Counted from the first letter of the stretch, positions 47,876-59,490 are shown. The stretch is 64,000 nucleotides of DNA from Cylicocyclus nassatus (GCA_958299035.1 CATQJL010000112.1:4448123-4512122), one strand, 5' to 3'. Notes: generated by a model from the sequence alone, not told the origin. Made by a program: numbers and translations.

Positions 47876-48850
47876 CTTTTAAGCTAGACTGTTATCTCGC
47901 TATTGTGTTGTATTATTTGTATGTGATTATCTGTAACCTCAGATGAATACGTTTATCTCACGATGTGAAACCATTTTTGATGTGCTTTTTTGTACCATTA
48001 CTGCAAAATCCAGATAAGCCCGTCAATTGGAGTTTCTACCTCGAAATTATGTAGTTTCCATGAACTTTCAAGAAATGGGGCTAACAATGCGTCAATCAAA
48101 AGATGTTGAATGTTGTTCTCAATTCTTTTCTTAGTAAAGTGTATGTACCTCAGTCATTAAGGCTGAAGACGAATTAGCTACCGTCTGCGCCCCAGAGAGG
48201 TTCTCATGTGAGCCAGTGTGCGTACGTGGTGCGACGCTGCCTTTCGCTCTTTTTGACACGTTTCTCGTGAGATTTCAACGGAAGTGCCCGAGGTTAAACA
48301 CGTTCAAAAGTGCGAAAGGCAGCGAGATGACGTGGTTATGGGAATCTTGCTGGGAACAAACTATACGTTGAGTGGCAAGATGGGACAGGGACGAGATAAA
48401 AATTCTAACGAGATAAAAAATCTACAGTATGTATGTTGAGCTTTAGCCAATAAGACTACACCATTGGAAAGAGCTGTTCAAGGGCTTTCGACTGACATAC
48501 GAAGTCCCAGCCTTCCAGCCTTGTGATGTACTATGGAGAAACTACATAAGTTTTGAGTCAAGATCCAAGCTAATGGGCCGACTTATCTATGAGATTCTGA
48601 AGCATGCGCTTTCTTGCGGTTCCATGACAGATGCTCGGAGCTATCCCTATTTTGGGATGGCCTGTCTATAAATATGCGCTACAATTGTTTGTTTTTGTTC
48701 AAGAAAATGTTCATGTAAAATTTCTTTCACTCAGATTTGATAGGAAAGATTGAATGCAATTATCAACATAAGGTTTTCCAGATTATGTTGACTTTTACCA
48801 GAGTAGGCAGTGCAAAACTGTAGTTGTTTTAAGTTTCAAGAATTCATACG
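47876..48850. other. No gene; small inverted repeat at 48232-48335
   Basis: GCTGCCTTTCGC...GACACGTT and AACACGTTC...GCGAAAGGCAGC form an inverted pair about 35 bp long on each side. No coding exon is seen. Confidence 0.45.
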
Positions 48851-48899
48851 TAGTTAAGCGTAAGATTGTCCTTGAATTACTGCGATAGTCTTCAGTGTC

Positions 48900-49246
48900 T
48901 CGGTAGATTTGGAATTCTGAGATTTTTGCTGACAAGACTTCGTAACGCCTGAACAGATAACAACAGTAAAACAACGAAAATTCCCCACTGTAGCAACTTC
49001 GTGACCCGGGCGGGCTAGTTGAGTTGTCGCGTTGTAGGAAAAGTGCAAATTTTACTTGGAGATTTGTCTAGGCATTCTGAAACTGTGTTCTAGAGTATAA
49101 GGTTTGAGAATGTACCAGGGGGTCGCCGGATGCGGTACAGGAGGGACCAAAGGTCTCCTGCATGCAGCCGTAGGAGATGATTAGGAGCGCGAGCGCTGTG
49201 GAGAAGATGATGGCGAGGATCCGGGAAAACTTGGCAAGGACATCTA
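48900..49246 (-). CDS. Two candidate exons of a small membrane protein
   Basis: An acceptor (TTTGTTTCTAG) precedes an exon at 49246-49116 that encodes VDVLAKFSRILAIIF and then STALALLIISYG, a single hydrophobic helix, followed by CMQETFGPSC. A GTACAT donor follows. A phase-compatible acceptor (CTGTTCAG) near 48954 would add ALRSLVSKNLRIPNLPRH and a stop. I do not recognise the protein. A homologous exon lies in the opposite orientation at 49710-49832, which supports both as real coding sequence. Confidence 0.4.
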
Positions 49247-49709
49247 CTAGAAACAAACCCTTTGTAACTTTTTTTTGGAATTAACTGTTGCTATTGTGTA
49301 CAGCGATTACCGTCATAGTTTCAAAGCGAATCTTGTGAAATCTCTACTGTCAAAATTCCAAAAAAAAACAACAGGTTTGAAGTTATGAGACCAACTGCAT
49401 ATTGCATTTTGACACAATCCAGATGTGCTTTTACGATTAAATTGCTTCGGTTCATTTCAAAAGGCAAACTATTTATTTATCAAAGAAAAGAATAAATTTT
49501 GAAAGAAAATCCCGGTCTTCAACAATTTGAAACTTCAAAATTCGTAAAACAAAAAATTTTTGTAAGGAAGTTGACTGTTCTTATCAAATTTCCAATTTTC
49601 ACTTACTTTTAGGCTCAGTGAATGCGTCTTCCAATCTGCATTACAAATCTGTTTTTTAAATTTGTCAAAATCATTTCCAGGTAAAGGTATAGGCACGTGT
49701 GCCTAAAAG

Positions 49710-49832
49710 ATATCCTTGCAAATTCTCTTGGATCCTTGAAATATTCTCCACAGCGCTCGCGCTCTTAATTATCTCCTGCGGATACAAGCGGCAGCCCTTT
49801 GGTTCCTCTTGCACCACCCCCCGGGTCGCCAG
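49710..49832 (+). pseudogene. Inverted duplicate of the membrane-protein exon
   Basis: The plus strand reads WILEIFSTALALLIISCGYK and then RQPFGSSC. This aligns with the minus-strand exon at 49246-49116 (RILAIIFSTALALLIISYG...FGPSC). At DNA level TCCACAGCGCTCGCGCTC is shared exactly. The C-terminal half has drifted and runs to a TAA at about 49840. It may be a decayed copy or an exon of a paralogue. Confidence 0.45.
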
Positions 49833-49849
49833 CTGGCCTTAAAAATGAC

Positions 49850-50446
49850 ATATTCCGACATAGCAGTAGTTTATGAATGACTGTTGGGTTACTTTGATCT
49901 CGCATGCACTAATGACCGCATTACTGCAATCATATCTGCTACTGTGATATATGCAATCTTTTGTGTATGAAAAGCTCACAGACTTTTGGGCTTGCTGCCG
50001 GCATTCTAGCATCTTCTACAACCATATATGAAATCGCGAAATTCAGAGCTTTCAGGAGCATGTCTCGCTAGAACTAGCCAAAGAAAAGTAGAAAAGAGGG
50101 TTAGATAACCGTCATAGAGCGCAAACCTAAAACGCAACAGCTTAGCTAGCATACTTTCCCTTTGAGAATTTTTTTTCTGATGGCTTTGATTCACTAAGCA
50201 CGCGCTCTGCAAGTCCCAATTTTCTCTAAAGATGGTAGAGAGTCATGGTAATTTTTGGTGTTTTTTGATTTTTCTTTCTTCTCTCTCACGAGGCACATGT
50301 GATATCCTTGGCGGACAATAACGAAGCGCGCGAGATTTCAAGCAGTTTTTGAGGCAAGGAAGCGTTTGAACCTCCGCAAGTACAACAATACAGAGAGCAC
50401 TGTGAGTTCCTCAAACAATGTCAAAACAAAGCGACACTTCTAGACT
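49850..50446. other. No supported gene
   Basis: A short open stretch before 50399 (RARFQAVFEARKRLNLRKYN then a GTGAGT donor at 50401) could be an exon of the downstream candidate at 50447-50641, but phases could not be matched. Confidence 0.35.
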
Positions 50447-50641
50447 GTGAAATTCAGCGCTGATATTCGCTTATTTCTTCGATCCCGAGAGAGCTGTCCT
50501 TCTTTCGTCAAAGTTGATTTTTTTTGCATGTATGGCGTTATGGTCGCTAATTTAGATAATTTTAATTTGAAGAAAAATCGTACCTTAACCGCAGATAGCG
50601 ACACCATCAAGGAAGTAATCGAGGAGACTGAGTCAAGCTGA
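50447..50641 (+). CDS. Candidate terminal exon, unidentified protein
   Basis: The frame ends VDFFCMYGVMVANLDNFNL and then KKNRTLTADSDTIKEVIEET before a TGA. Composition is protein-like, with a beta-strand-like hydrophobic part followed by a charged helix, which is unusual for this AT-rich noncoding background. Upstream exon boundaries are unresolved and no family is recognised. It precedes two other plus-strand coding units. Confidence 0.3.
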   Translation: MKFSADIRLFLRSRESCPSFVKVDFFCMYGVMVANLDNFNLKKNRTLTADSDTIKEVIEETESS

Positions 50642-50792
50642 AATTGTCTGAAAAGCAAACGCTTGATCATATTGTTATCTCATTTGCAGTTTTTGCTGGA
50701 TAGTTGCTTGTGTTCTTGTATAATATGCACACTTAGAGCTCAAGCTGAAGATTTGCTGCTTTTTCTGTGCATCGATTTGCTTGTAAAGCCTA

Positions 50793-50973
50793 CTCAGACA
50801 ATCGCAAAGAAGCTCCGGAGCAGACTGAGCTTTTAGACCTTCCGGAGCGGATTCTGCTATTGGTCCGTGTAGCATGAGCCGTGTAGCCTTTGCTACACGG
50901 ACCAATAGCAGCGTCCGATCCGGAAACTCTAAAAGCTCACTTTGCTCCGGAGCTTCTTTTGCGATTGTCTGAG
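50793..50973. mobile_element. MITE, family CTCAGACAATCGCAAA (copy 2)
   Basis: The ends CTCAGACAATCGCAAA and TTTGCGATTGTCTGAG are flanked by TA on both sides. The arms (about 80 bp) contain CTCCGGAGC and GCTATTGGTCCGTGTAGC with their complements. The TA duplication suggests Tc1/mariner mobilisation. Copy 1 is at 8536-8709. Confidence 0.8.
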
Positions 50974-51120
50974 TACCCAAAGAGCTCATGTCTGATTTTT
51001 TTAGGTAAATCTCATGACTGAGAGTGTTTACGTGTGCAAGAAAGGCAGACTTTAGAGAGGAGACCAAGGGTACAAGTGAAGGAAAAAATATTCCAGAGGG
51101 AGAGAGGGGACACAAAGGAA

Positions 51121-51387
51121 ATGGATGATATAACCCTGAGAAGCGTGCTAGCGACGCGATTGAGACATTATAATTTTTCCGCAGGACAACTCGATTTTGA
51201 CCAGAAAGCGTCAGTCGAGATAGCTGGTTTTGTCATGCACTTTTGTCTGGAAACAAAATTAGTCGCCCGGTCGTTGAGGAGTCATCTCTTCTGCCCTGCA
51301 GGAGTCAGCGAATGTCTGAGTACACAATCATTACTGGCCGCTTTTGCACGAATTTCTGAGAGGCTAGTTATCTCGCATATCTCTTAG
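51121..51387 (+). CDS. Small ORF of histone-fold shape, possibly CENP-X-like
   Basis: From the ATG at 51121 the 88-residue frame reads MDDITLRSVLATRLRHYNF, then a helix EIAGFVMHFCLETKLVARSL and a last helix STQSLLAAFARISERLV. Short first helix, long central helix and short last helix match the layout of CENP-X/MHF2, an ~80-residue histone-fold protein of centromere and Fanconi-pathway complexes. No diagnostic motif proves this. An in-frame upstream ATG at 51034 would add 29 charged residues. The stop lies only about 125 bp before the scramblase start, operon-like spacing in nematodes. Confidence 0.4.
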   Translation: MDDITLRSVLATRLRHYNFSAGQLDFDQKASVEIAGFVMHFCLETKLVARSLRSHLFCPAGVSECLSTQSLLAAFARISERLVISHIS

Positions 51388-51511
51388 GATGCAAATAATC
51401 TGCACTGCATCTTACATCTCATTTTATAGCTGACCTTTTTGGGAAAGGTTGTTTCAAGCATTCGTATGTTTGATAAGTTGTGGTGTTCCAGCACACCTTA
51501 AGTGCACGCAG

Positions 51512-52408
51512 ATGTGGGAACCGTCTGAGCAGCCTTCACAACCATCTGCTGAGCAAATGCGACAGTCTAATGAACCCATACAACGATCCGCTGAAAATGC
51601 TCAGAAAAAACAACTCCCACCTCCACCACCAGGAGCACCCGTGCGTCCAGGTCAACTTCAATAATTCGAAAAGATCTTGCTCTCTTTGTTATATGGAAAC
51701 GTGTAAGCAATACATCGCACGCAGAGATTAAACGCCGTTGCGTCCGATTAAGACAGTACGTGTTTGGAAGAGACAGCAAACTGCTGGAGAAATGAAAGCG
51801 TTTTGATCTGAGAAACGTGGACAGCTTTCGCAGTGGCGCTGCCTCTGCTTGCGCTGAATTATTTCTACTTTCCATTGCTCAAGCAATCTATCTTGCGTAT
51901 TCAAACTCCTAAAACGTTCAGAGCAGCTGCCGCTGCCGCCTCCTATAGAAGGTGTTCCTCCTGGGTTAGAATATCTGACTATGATCGACGAAATAGTAAT
52001 CCATCAAGTAAGGTTTACTGTTTTATTGAGGATTGCTACATATCTAAGCGAGTTTGATTGCTCGGTTTGACCTATCGCAAAAAACCTATGGCAGTTATCC
52101 CTGGCGATATTTTCGAGCCTTGGTATGGTGGAGGAGGCAGAATCTCCGTTTAAATGCATTTATAAATAGCAAAAGAAAATAACAACAGAAAGTTTCCAAC
52201 ATTGACGGCGGAACATGCTTCCTTTTCATCGCTGCCTTAACTGATTTTTCACTTGAATTATGTTAGCATCTGTAGCAAGTGCGGAGCAAGTCAGGAAAGG
52301 TAGCTTTGTCCAATGTGGTTACGTCTTCAGCTCATCGAGATCCTTGAACTGGCTAGTGGTGTCGAGATAGGGAACAAATATTCTCTGAGAAACGTCCATG
52401 GAGAACAG
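51512..52408 (+). CDS. Phospholipid scramblase, first three exons
   Basis: Scramblase-family proteins are membrane-anchored at the C-terminus and bind calcium. Exons: 51512-51650, 51922-52007, 52331-52408, all with GT/AG sites and matching phases (1, 0, 0). The protein starts MWEPSEQPSQPSAEQM and has a proline-rich region (QLPPPPPGAPVRP then EQLPLPPPIEG), as is usual for the family. It then has VPPGLEYLTMIDEIVIHQ and LIEILELASGVEIGNKYSL, matching the start of the scramblase beta-barrel (PPGLEYL..IDQ...HQ..ELLE...G.E..NKYEI). The cysteine-rich segment, calcium-binding region and C-terminal helix were not found up to 64000. They either lie beyond the window or are lost. A retrotransposon and long inverted repeat follow. 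Confidence 0.8.
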
Positions 52409-53170
52409 GTGAAAATTCTCTTGGGTATATTCATTGATGCACTTGGTGACTCTTGTATAAACGGATTAGAAAAAGCTATTATACCCACGCTTAACTGCCA
52501 AAATCTAAAAACTCAATATCCTCTACTCATTGCGGTGCGCTATTTACGCTTGCGATAAGCCTACTGACGTGGAAAGTCACCTAAACTAGGTCGGCTTTTT
52601 AAAAACGATGCCTAAACTTGGAATCAGCTTGAAACGTTGAATCCAAATAAATTGTCACTAGATGCGAAGCGTTATCCTGAACAGAGTTATGGGCTTTTTC
52701 CTGTGAAAAATTTGAATGCTAATCGACTTGCAGAGATTACGGCATCAAAATCCAGAGGTAGTGCACATGCATAAATGCTCCCTATCAGCATCAAAAGGCT
52801 TGACTTGATGTTATTTCAATATTCCAGCACCTTTTCAAAGCAAATTTCTATTTGTAGGCTAACTTCCAGTGCTCAGTAGTGCAGACGGCGCGTAGTGAAG
52901 AGCTCGTTATCTCAGTATAATGCTTCGCAGCCAGAAACAACAAATTTGGAATCAGCTTTCGAAGCTGATCTCGATTATATGTGTGCCGTTAAGTTAGGTG
53001 CCTTCCCTTGTGAGTGGCATCATAATCACTACATAACATATAACGATTTATTGTTTACCACTTGGCTTCCCCAGATCCGTAGAACACGGCAAATGAGCAT
53101 ACAACAGACAGAGAAATCGTGATGAAATATACTGATCTTTGCCCTTGGATTGCTGCCAATAGTGGCCTGC
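52409..53170. other. Downstream of scramblase exon 3, unresolved
   Basis: A plus frame at 52895-53122 (NASQPETTNLESAFEADLDY) has protein-like composition but no recognised family or splice support. Confidence 0.3.
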
Positions 53171-53175
53171 GTTTT

Positions 53176-54065
53176 GGAGTACAGTCAAATTTCATGACGA
53201 GTGACCGAAGCATGTTTTCGTAAAAGGGTCACGGTCGCATTTCGAAATTCAATTCTGAGTGTTGTTGCAATGACTTTGAGATCGAGTCGCCAGTGTTCGG
53301 GTATGTTATTTGTTTATCCCAGAATGTGTTAGTCGAATATACTGTGCTCCTATTTGCTTGAAATGACGCCAAACTGCGTAACAACATTGCTAAATTTATG
53401 TATGATCTTGCAAAAGGTAAAAAGTGGTAAAAAGTAGTTTTTGTAGTTTGGTAAAAAGTGCAAGTTTTATCCTTGAATACAGTTTTAAGCGGCACGTATG
53501 GCACTTTCTTTCAGACAGACATCGGTCTGTAGCGGACGTGGGGTATTTTGGTTGGGCAAGAAAATAGATTTTTGTACGTTTGGGCAGTTCTTATAATTGA
53601 CAGTCCTTGAATGGCAAGTGGGGCTATAGGATACGTTGTGAAATGTTTGACTTTGTTACTTTTTCTGTGAGAAGTAAAACAGTTTTCACTTATAAATATG
53701 ATCTTCAAGCGAAACGTAGATCATGTGTTCGTTGCCGAAAATTTCGTCACTCAAGAAATATCCGTTTATTACATTTGCCTAGCCTAGACCAAAGCCAAAT
53801 ATTGTGACAAAATAGCGCAAAAGAATTCAGTAGCCATGGTGGGTGAGGCCCCTTTTCGTATTAATGGCACATTTTTCAATTTGACGACGACCTAACGTAG
53901 AGGACTTTTTGACAAGTTCTGAGGCAACTGCTTTGTTGCTGTAAAGTTGATTTTGAGAAAAAAGCTATGTTGTTTTTAGTATACAACAGTTATGGATGTT
54001 CTCCTACTTCAAAACGATGTGTATTCTTCAAGTTTTCAACGATCTTTCATGAAATTTGTCGAGAA
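53176..54065. repeat. Long inverted repeat, left arm
   Basis: This sequence, starting GGAGTACAGTCAAATTTCAT, recurs in reverse complement from 64000 back to about 62515. The first 250 bp are very similar with a few substitutions and small indels; further in, the match is patchier but still traceable (GACTTTTTGACAAGTT, AACGATCTTTCATGAAATTT). Repeated 'GCGGCACGTA(T/G)GGCACTTTC' units inside are more numerous in the right arm. Confidence 0.75.
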
Positions 54066-54212
54066 AAATTAGATAAATGATACAGAGGTGTAATATGAAG
54101 AATTTCTCAATGCTTTGTGTTGGAGAGTAACATTATATTTGTTATTGTTTGTATTGTTGTTGTCTAGTGATCTGATCTATCGGTGTTGTATTGACCTATG
54201 CGCGGGATCTGA

Positions 54213-54260
54213 GCGCTATATAAGGCGCTCTCTGCTAGCTATAGTTCATTTATAAAATCG
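54213..54260 (+). promoter_or_regulatory. Possible TATA-type promoter
   Basis: GCGCTATATAAGGCGCTCTCT lies about 570 bp upstream of the retrotransposon ORF1 start. It could belong to the element's 5' region or to an older host promoter. Sequence resemblance only. Confidence 0.25.
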
Positions 54261-54782
54261 TGACGATGGTTTTTGCTGCGCACTTTGTACCCACAGAAGC
54301 ATAAAACGCTCATACGAGAAGGCATCACCTCACGTTTAGCTCAGTCACTTCCATTGTCCAGATATAATCATACGTAAACAAAAGAACCATTCAATTGGAG
54401 ATGAAAACCAAGAAAAGCGATTTCCGGGAGGTGCGTGCGTGTCGCGCGCGGTCGCGCCATCGTCACGATTTTTTAAATGCCCTATAAGTCATGTATCTCG
54501 CCTTATCGTCCATTCTTATTTACGTCCTTATTTATATATCTATCACGTATCTGAGGTCGTCATCCCGGGCGGCTGTTGTCATCATTTCTCTTTCTCTCTC
54601 TTTCAAAATTACCATTCTCATACCTCCTTCTACACTCATTTCTGCTCAAATATCTATTTAGTACCTGTCTGAAACTTTTACGACTGGAAATATCTCTTTA
54701 AATCTATTGTCATCCTCTTACTTTTTGTTTTTTCCCTCCCTCTTTTTTCTTGCCGCCAGAATCAATCGATAAAATTGGATTA

Positions 54783-55460
54783 TGCCTGCAAGATCTACTA
54801 GGTCAAATTCCCAACAGTTGCCTTCACGTATCAATAAGAAAAAATCTTCTTTTTCTGCCACACAAATTCCAGCAGAGAATATCTCCAATGAGGGTAACGG
54901 GGAAGATTTCAGCTCTCTATCTGCAAGTGATCTGATCAATTCGATAATGGAAAGGAATACGGATCCTTGCATTGAAAGGATGCTCATCGCTCTCAAAGCC
55001 AAGTTGCCTGAGGATATGAGGCTGAGAAGCGCAGCCGCAGCATTGTTCTAGCAGGACTGGAAGAATCGGAGCCAGGTAAAACTTTGCTTGAACGTAAGGT
55101 GGAACTAGAGTCCGGGGTGGCTAAGGTGCTGGACGCTTTAGGAGTAGACTGCTGGCCCACGGAAATATACCGTATGGGCAGGGGAGACGGAAGCATTCCA
55201 CGGCTTGTTAAAGTGGTGTTTCCAGCGCGCTCCTTTTGGGCCCAGGCCCTATCTAGTTCGCACCGACTGCGGAGTTTACCTGGTCTACGCCACATCTTCA
55301 TCCGCAGGAGCATGTCCGCCGCCAAGCGGGCCCAAGAGTTCGAACTCAGGCAGGAGGCCAGGGAAAGGAACAGGGGGAAAGCCACGAAGGAGTGGGTGGT
55401 GTATAGAGGGGAGCTCCGCCGGGCTTCTGAGCTCCCTAGACACATGCAGGGAAACGCGTA
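54783..55460 (+). pseudogene. Retrotransposon ORF1 (frameshifted)
   Basis: The ORF starts MPARSTRSNSQQLPSRINKK and runs to about 55050, where a frameshift moves it to the frame SIVLAGLEESEPGKTLLERK. It then continues with RLVKVVFPARSFWAQAL and FIRRSMSAAKRAQEFELRQE to a stop at 55461. The basic, RNA-binding-like ORF1 with an FIRRSM...FELR...ARERNRG block is typical of CR1/Jockey-group non-LTR elements. ORF2 follows immediately. Confidence 0.7.
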
Positions 55461-55511
55461 AGCCGGCCTGCACCCTCCGCTCTCTCTTGTTTTCTCTTCA
55501 ACGCGCGTAGT

Positions 55512-58250
55512 TTGAAGAACAAAATTTTTCTTCTGCATGCTTTTGTTACTCTACACTCCCCACACATTTTATGCATAACTGAAACCTGGTTGTCCGACAA
55601 AATTTGTGATCCTGAAATACTTTCCGATCTTCCTTATAGTATCTATCGTTCCGATCGCATTTCTCGTAGAGGAGGGGGTGTTTGTTGCCTGGTCAGAGAC
55701 GATCTAGCAGTAGAAAGAGTGCAGCTTACGAGTAGGCACATATGGGATATTCTCTGCTTGAATATCTGGTCCAGCTCTTCTCTCTCTTCACTCCGGCTCG
55801 TTCTTCTTTACCGCCCACCTTCTTCAACCTCAAATGACGACAAAAAATTGGCTGACGTCATACATAATCTATGCTCTTGTCCATTTACGACTATCCTGTT
55901 AGGAGATTTCAATGTTGATTCTGTAACCTCTACTATCCAATCCAATGCGCTTCTGAATTCTATCAAAGATTGTGCACTTCACCAAAATGTCACTGTACCA
56001 ACCAGGGGTAAATCAGCAAATGACTTGATATTTTCGTCCGACAACATTGTTCGTAACGTAAAATCCCTACCTCCGTTCGGATCTTCTGATCATAACGTAA
56101 TAAGTTTCAAAGCTAGTTTTGACTTTGCAAAAAATAGATTTTTACCGTACCCTGACTACCGTAAAGCTGATTTCTCCGCGATTAGTAATGCTCTCCTGAA
56201 CGTTGATTGGTACAGTGTTTTTGAACAGTTTGAATCTACCGATGATTTATACCACCGTTTTTGTAGAGTTATTTATCATATCCTTCCTGGCAAAGTGCCA
56301 TTTCGTTTTGAACCTGTCCCACTCAAAACTTATCCTGTACATAACCGCAACCTAATTGAGCAAAAAAGCCGACTTTTTCTCCAGTTTTCGGATCCTTTTA
56401 GAAATCAACTTTATAAAAAAGTTTGCAGGGACATTACTCATCACATCAAGAAATGCTTAGACAATCGTGAACGACGACTATCCGAGCAAAATTCCAGAGA
56501 ATTGTTCAGATATTTTGGATGCAAAGTCAAGGGACAACAAAAACTCACGTGCTTAACTGACGAACATGGCAACGCGTTACTAAGTGACAGAGAAAAAGCG
56601 AACGCCCTAGCAAATTTTTCAGTAGCTTCTTCATGAATGATGGTGAGGTTAGCGTTGTACGAACATCACAAAACACTACCTCAAACACAACACACTGCGC
56701 AGAAATTTTTATTGAGCCTAGGGAAGTTTATGAATTTTTGAAAAAACTCAAAGCAACAACCACTGCTACATATGACGGCATACCGCAGATATTATACCAA
56801 AAAAGCGCTGGTGCTCTCGCTTTTCCTTTGTCACTTATTTACAACGCTTCCTTACAACTGGGGCAAGTGCCTAGAATCTGGAAGGAAGCATTAGTAACAG
56901 CCATACCAAAGCGCGAACAAGTCAGTGTTGTCTCCAACTTTCGTCCTATCAGTATTACACCACCGTCTGGCAAAATCCTTGAAAAGGTTATCAAAGAGAA
57001 GCTGTTTGAATTTCATGACAAAAACAGTATTATCCCATCCGCTCAACATGGTTTCGTTCCATCAGGATCTACCACTGCTTTACTTTGCGATGCAGTTTTT
57101 GATTGGATTAGTGCCTTAAATCATGGAAAATCGGTGTATATAATATTTTTCGACCTCTCTAAAGCGTTCGACAGGGTTAATCACTCTAAGTTACTTTTGA
57201 AGCTTGAAAATTACGGAATCTGCCCACAGTTACTCTCCTGGTTCACATCATACCTACAAGGTAGAGGCATGACAGTACGCGTGGGAAATGCGTTCTCTAG
57301 AAGATTGGCATGTGATAGTGGGGTACCATAAGGAGTCGTACTTGTCACCCCTCCTTTTTCTGGCGTACACTGCAGAGCTACCAGATCTTTTGAAAACTCA
57401 CCCAAACATGAAAGTGCAAGTTTTTGCAGATGATATAAAAATCTATTTAGCCTATGAAGATGAACAGCAGTGAGATGCACATGCAGCTCTCTCTTTAGCA
57501 ATTGAGAAAATCATTCTTTGGTCAAAAGAATGGGGTTTACCTGTGAACGCTCAAAAATCTAAGATTTTGCATTAGGCAAGTCCCAACCTTACACCTATAC
57601 ATGTGATGGTGCTGAACTCGAGCTCTGTAAAATCACTAAGGATCTGGGTATTTTGGTAGATGATCAGCTCAAATTCACTCCTCACTGTGAGTCGATAGCC
57701 AAAAAAGCGCTGTCAGTTCTGTTCATATACTAAGAAGTGTTTACAGTAACGATCCCATGCTCTTAGTAAAGCTATATAAGACTTACATCTTTCCACTTTT
57801 AGAATATGCTTCACCAGTGTGGAGCCCTTTTTTGAAGAAAAACATTGAAAAGCTCGAAGCAGTGCGAAAAACGTTCACTAGAATCGTTTACTACAGATGT
57901 TATCCCTGTCCTGACTATATTCAAGCTTTACCGTCCTACAAATCAAGGCTGAATACCTTGAGGCTACGTAGCTTGAGATATCGAAGAGTATGCAATGATT
58001 TGATTTTTTGTTTTCGAATTTGTTTTGGTTGTTTAGACCCGATGGAACTCGAACAGGTGGCTTCGGTCTAGGATACCGTAAACTGGGTAGTAAAATTACC
58101 GCCATCACTTTCAATTCGTTTGTATGTCGAACTGGAAGGTGGCTTAGACTTTTGCCGAGTGATATTACTGCTTGTGCCACCTCAGCAGAGTTTCGGAAGA
58201 GGTTGGCATCAATAAATGTTCTTGAGGCTCTAGGAATTCCGGATGTTTGA
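55512..58250 (+). pseudogene. Non-LTR retrotransposon ORF2: endonuclease and reverse transcriptase (decayed)
   Basis: The N-terminal part (55512-56636) is an AP endonuclease with LCITETWLSD, RRGGGVCCLVRDD, LLGDFNVDS and FGSSDHNVI motifs. A frameshift near 56620 leads to the reverse transcriptase: FRPISITPPSGKILEKVI, QHGFVPSGSTT, FFDLSKAFDRVNHSKLL, then a stop in the GVPQG motif (CAA to TAA near 57331) and a further shift. The catalytic FADDIKIYL follows at about 57424. More stops and shifts precede the C-terminal part (LYKTYIFPLLEYASPVWSP; GFGLGYRKLGSKI). The architecture fits the CR1/Jockey group. At least five disabling changes make it inactive. Confidence 0.9.
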
Positions 58251-58803
58251 TGTCACAAATTTGCCGTAGCAGTATTCATTTTTTCGGTTTTTTGAATGCG
58301 ATTTTGGTTCCTTTTTCCGACTTTGAACAAGAATTACTTCAATTTCCTTCTCTTGTTTATCTCAAGAGAGGAACTTTCGGATAAGATTGAAACCAGTTTT
58401 GGTGTCCATATTTTTGGGCCTACTATCTGATACTTTTTGAAGGCTTCTGATATACTTTGCTTGGAACAGCCGTTTGAGGAATCCGAAGATCCAGTGAGCT
58501 CTCCTCCTCGAGGTCCCCCCTTCCTGCTCGCCCAGGGTCCCCAACGGATTTGTCCGTTACGGGTTAAGTTGGTCAGCCAAGCCCTGGTAACTTTTACAGA
58601 CATCCTATGCGTTTGGGTAAGGGACCAGGAACTCGGTCGAGAAGTCCTCACCCTCTGGCGAAGGAGAACGACCTGCACATTCCAGCAATTGAAACGGATA
58701 CACCAATCTGTGCCAGATTACATCACCTTTCTGCATTTTTTTCTTTCTCTTTATTGGTGCACCTATGCGTGTAATGAATAAATAAATAAATAAATAAATA
58801 TAT
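58251..58803 (+). repeat. Probable retrotransposon 3' UTR ending in (TAAA)n
   Basis: About 530 noncoding bases after the ORF2 stop end in a microsatellite of TAAA units (58779-58802). Many non-LTR elements end in such short tandem repeats, so I take this as the element's 3' end. No target duplication was identified. Confidence 0.55.
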
Positions 58804-58929
58804 TTTAGACTACTAATAAATTCATAAAGTGTCCCGGACCCACCACATGTACAAGTAGAAGGCAACAACAATTTGTTTTCGAAAGGTCATGGAACAGAAA
58901 CTTTTCTGATTTAGGAAAACCTTGTGTCC

Positions 58930-59490
58930 CTCAGGCGATATACCATTCGAAAGCTGGGAACATGTGGAGTCGACCTAGACCGCCTCTTTTTTTCCAGCTC
59001 TCCTGTGAATTCACACACAAAAATCTTTACCTAACTGCAGCGTCAGCTGATTTTATGCGATCGCTTTGCGCTTCATATCTGAAAGGAAGGGGAAAGCTAG
59101 AGAAAAGAGACGGCCTACGTTCACTGGCAAAGTCTTGTTCTGTAACACAGTTAGAAAATTCGGCGTTTTCTTCATTCTTTCCTCTCCCAGTGTAACGGAG
59201 CTTGTAAAAAGATGGTCTGAGTCCCCCGTTTCGTGAGCTTTTACATGGTATATAGATTGTTAGATGAAAGAACTTGTGGCTTTTCAAATATAGGGTGGAG
59301 ATTGCTATCAGCCTGCTTCACCGCGCTCCTTATTGGCTTGGCTTGGATGGGTCGCCGGAGCAAGAATTCTTTGAAGCGGAAAAGCTTTATGCACAACGCT
59401 TCATATACCATTCTATAGCGAAGAGCGCGAGGAATCGACATAAATCGTCTGCTTTTCCTAACTGTTCTGCGAAGCGAGATATGAGGAATT
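58930..59490. repeat. Dispersed repeat (GTCGACCTAGACCGCCTC family)
   Basis: ACCATTCGAAAGCTGGGAAC then GGAGTCGACCTAGACCGCC, and from 59245 GGTATATAGATTGTTAGATG, resemble 2930-3000, 3460-3540 and the direct repeat at 42958-43736. Function unknown. Confidence 0.5.
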
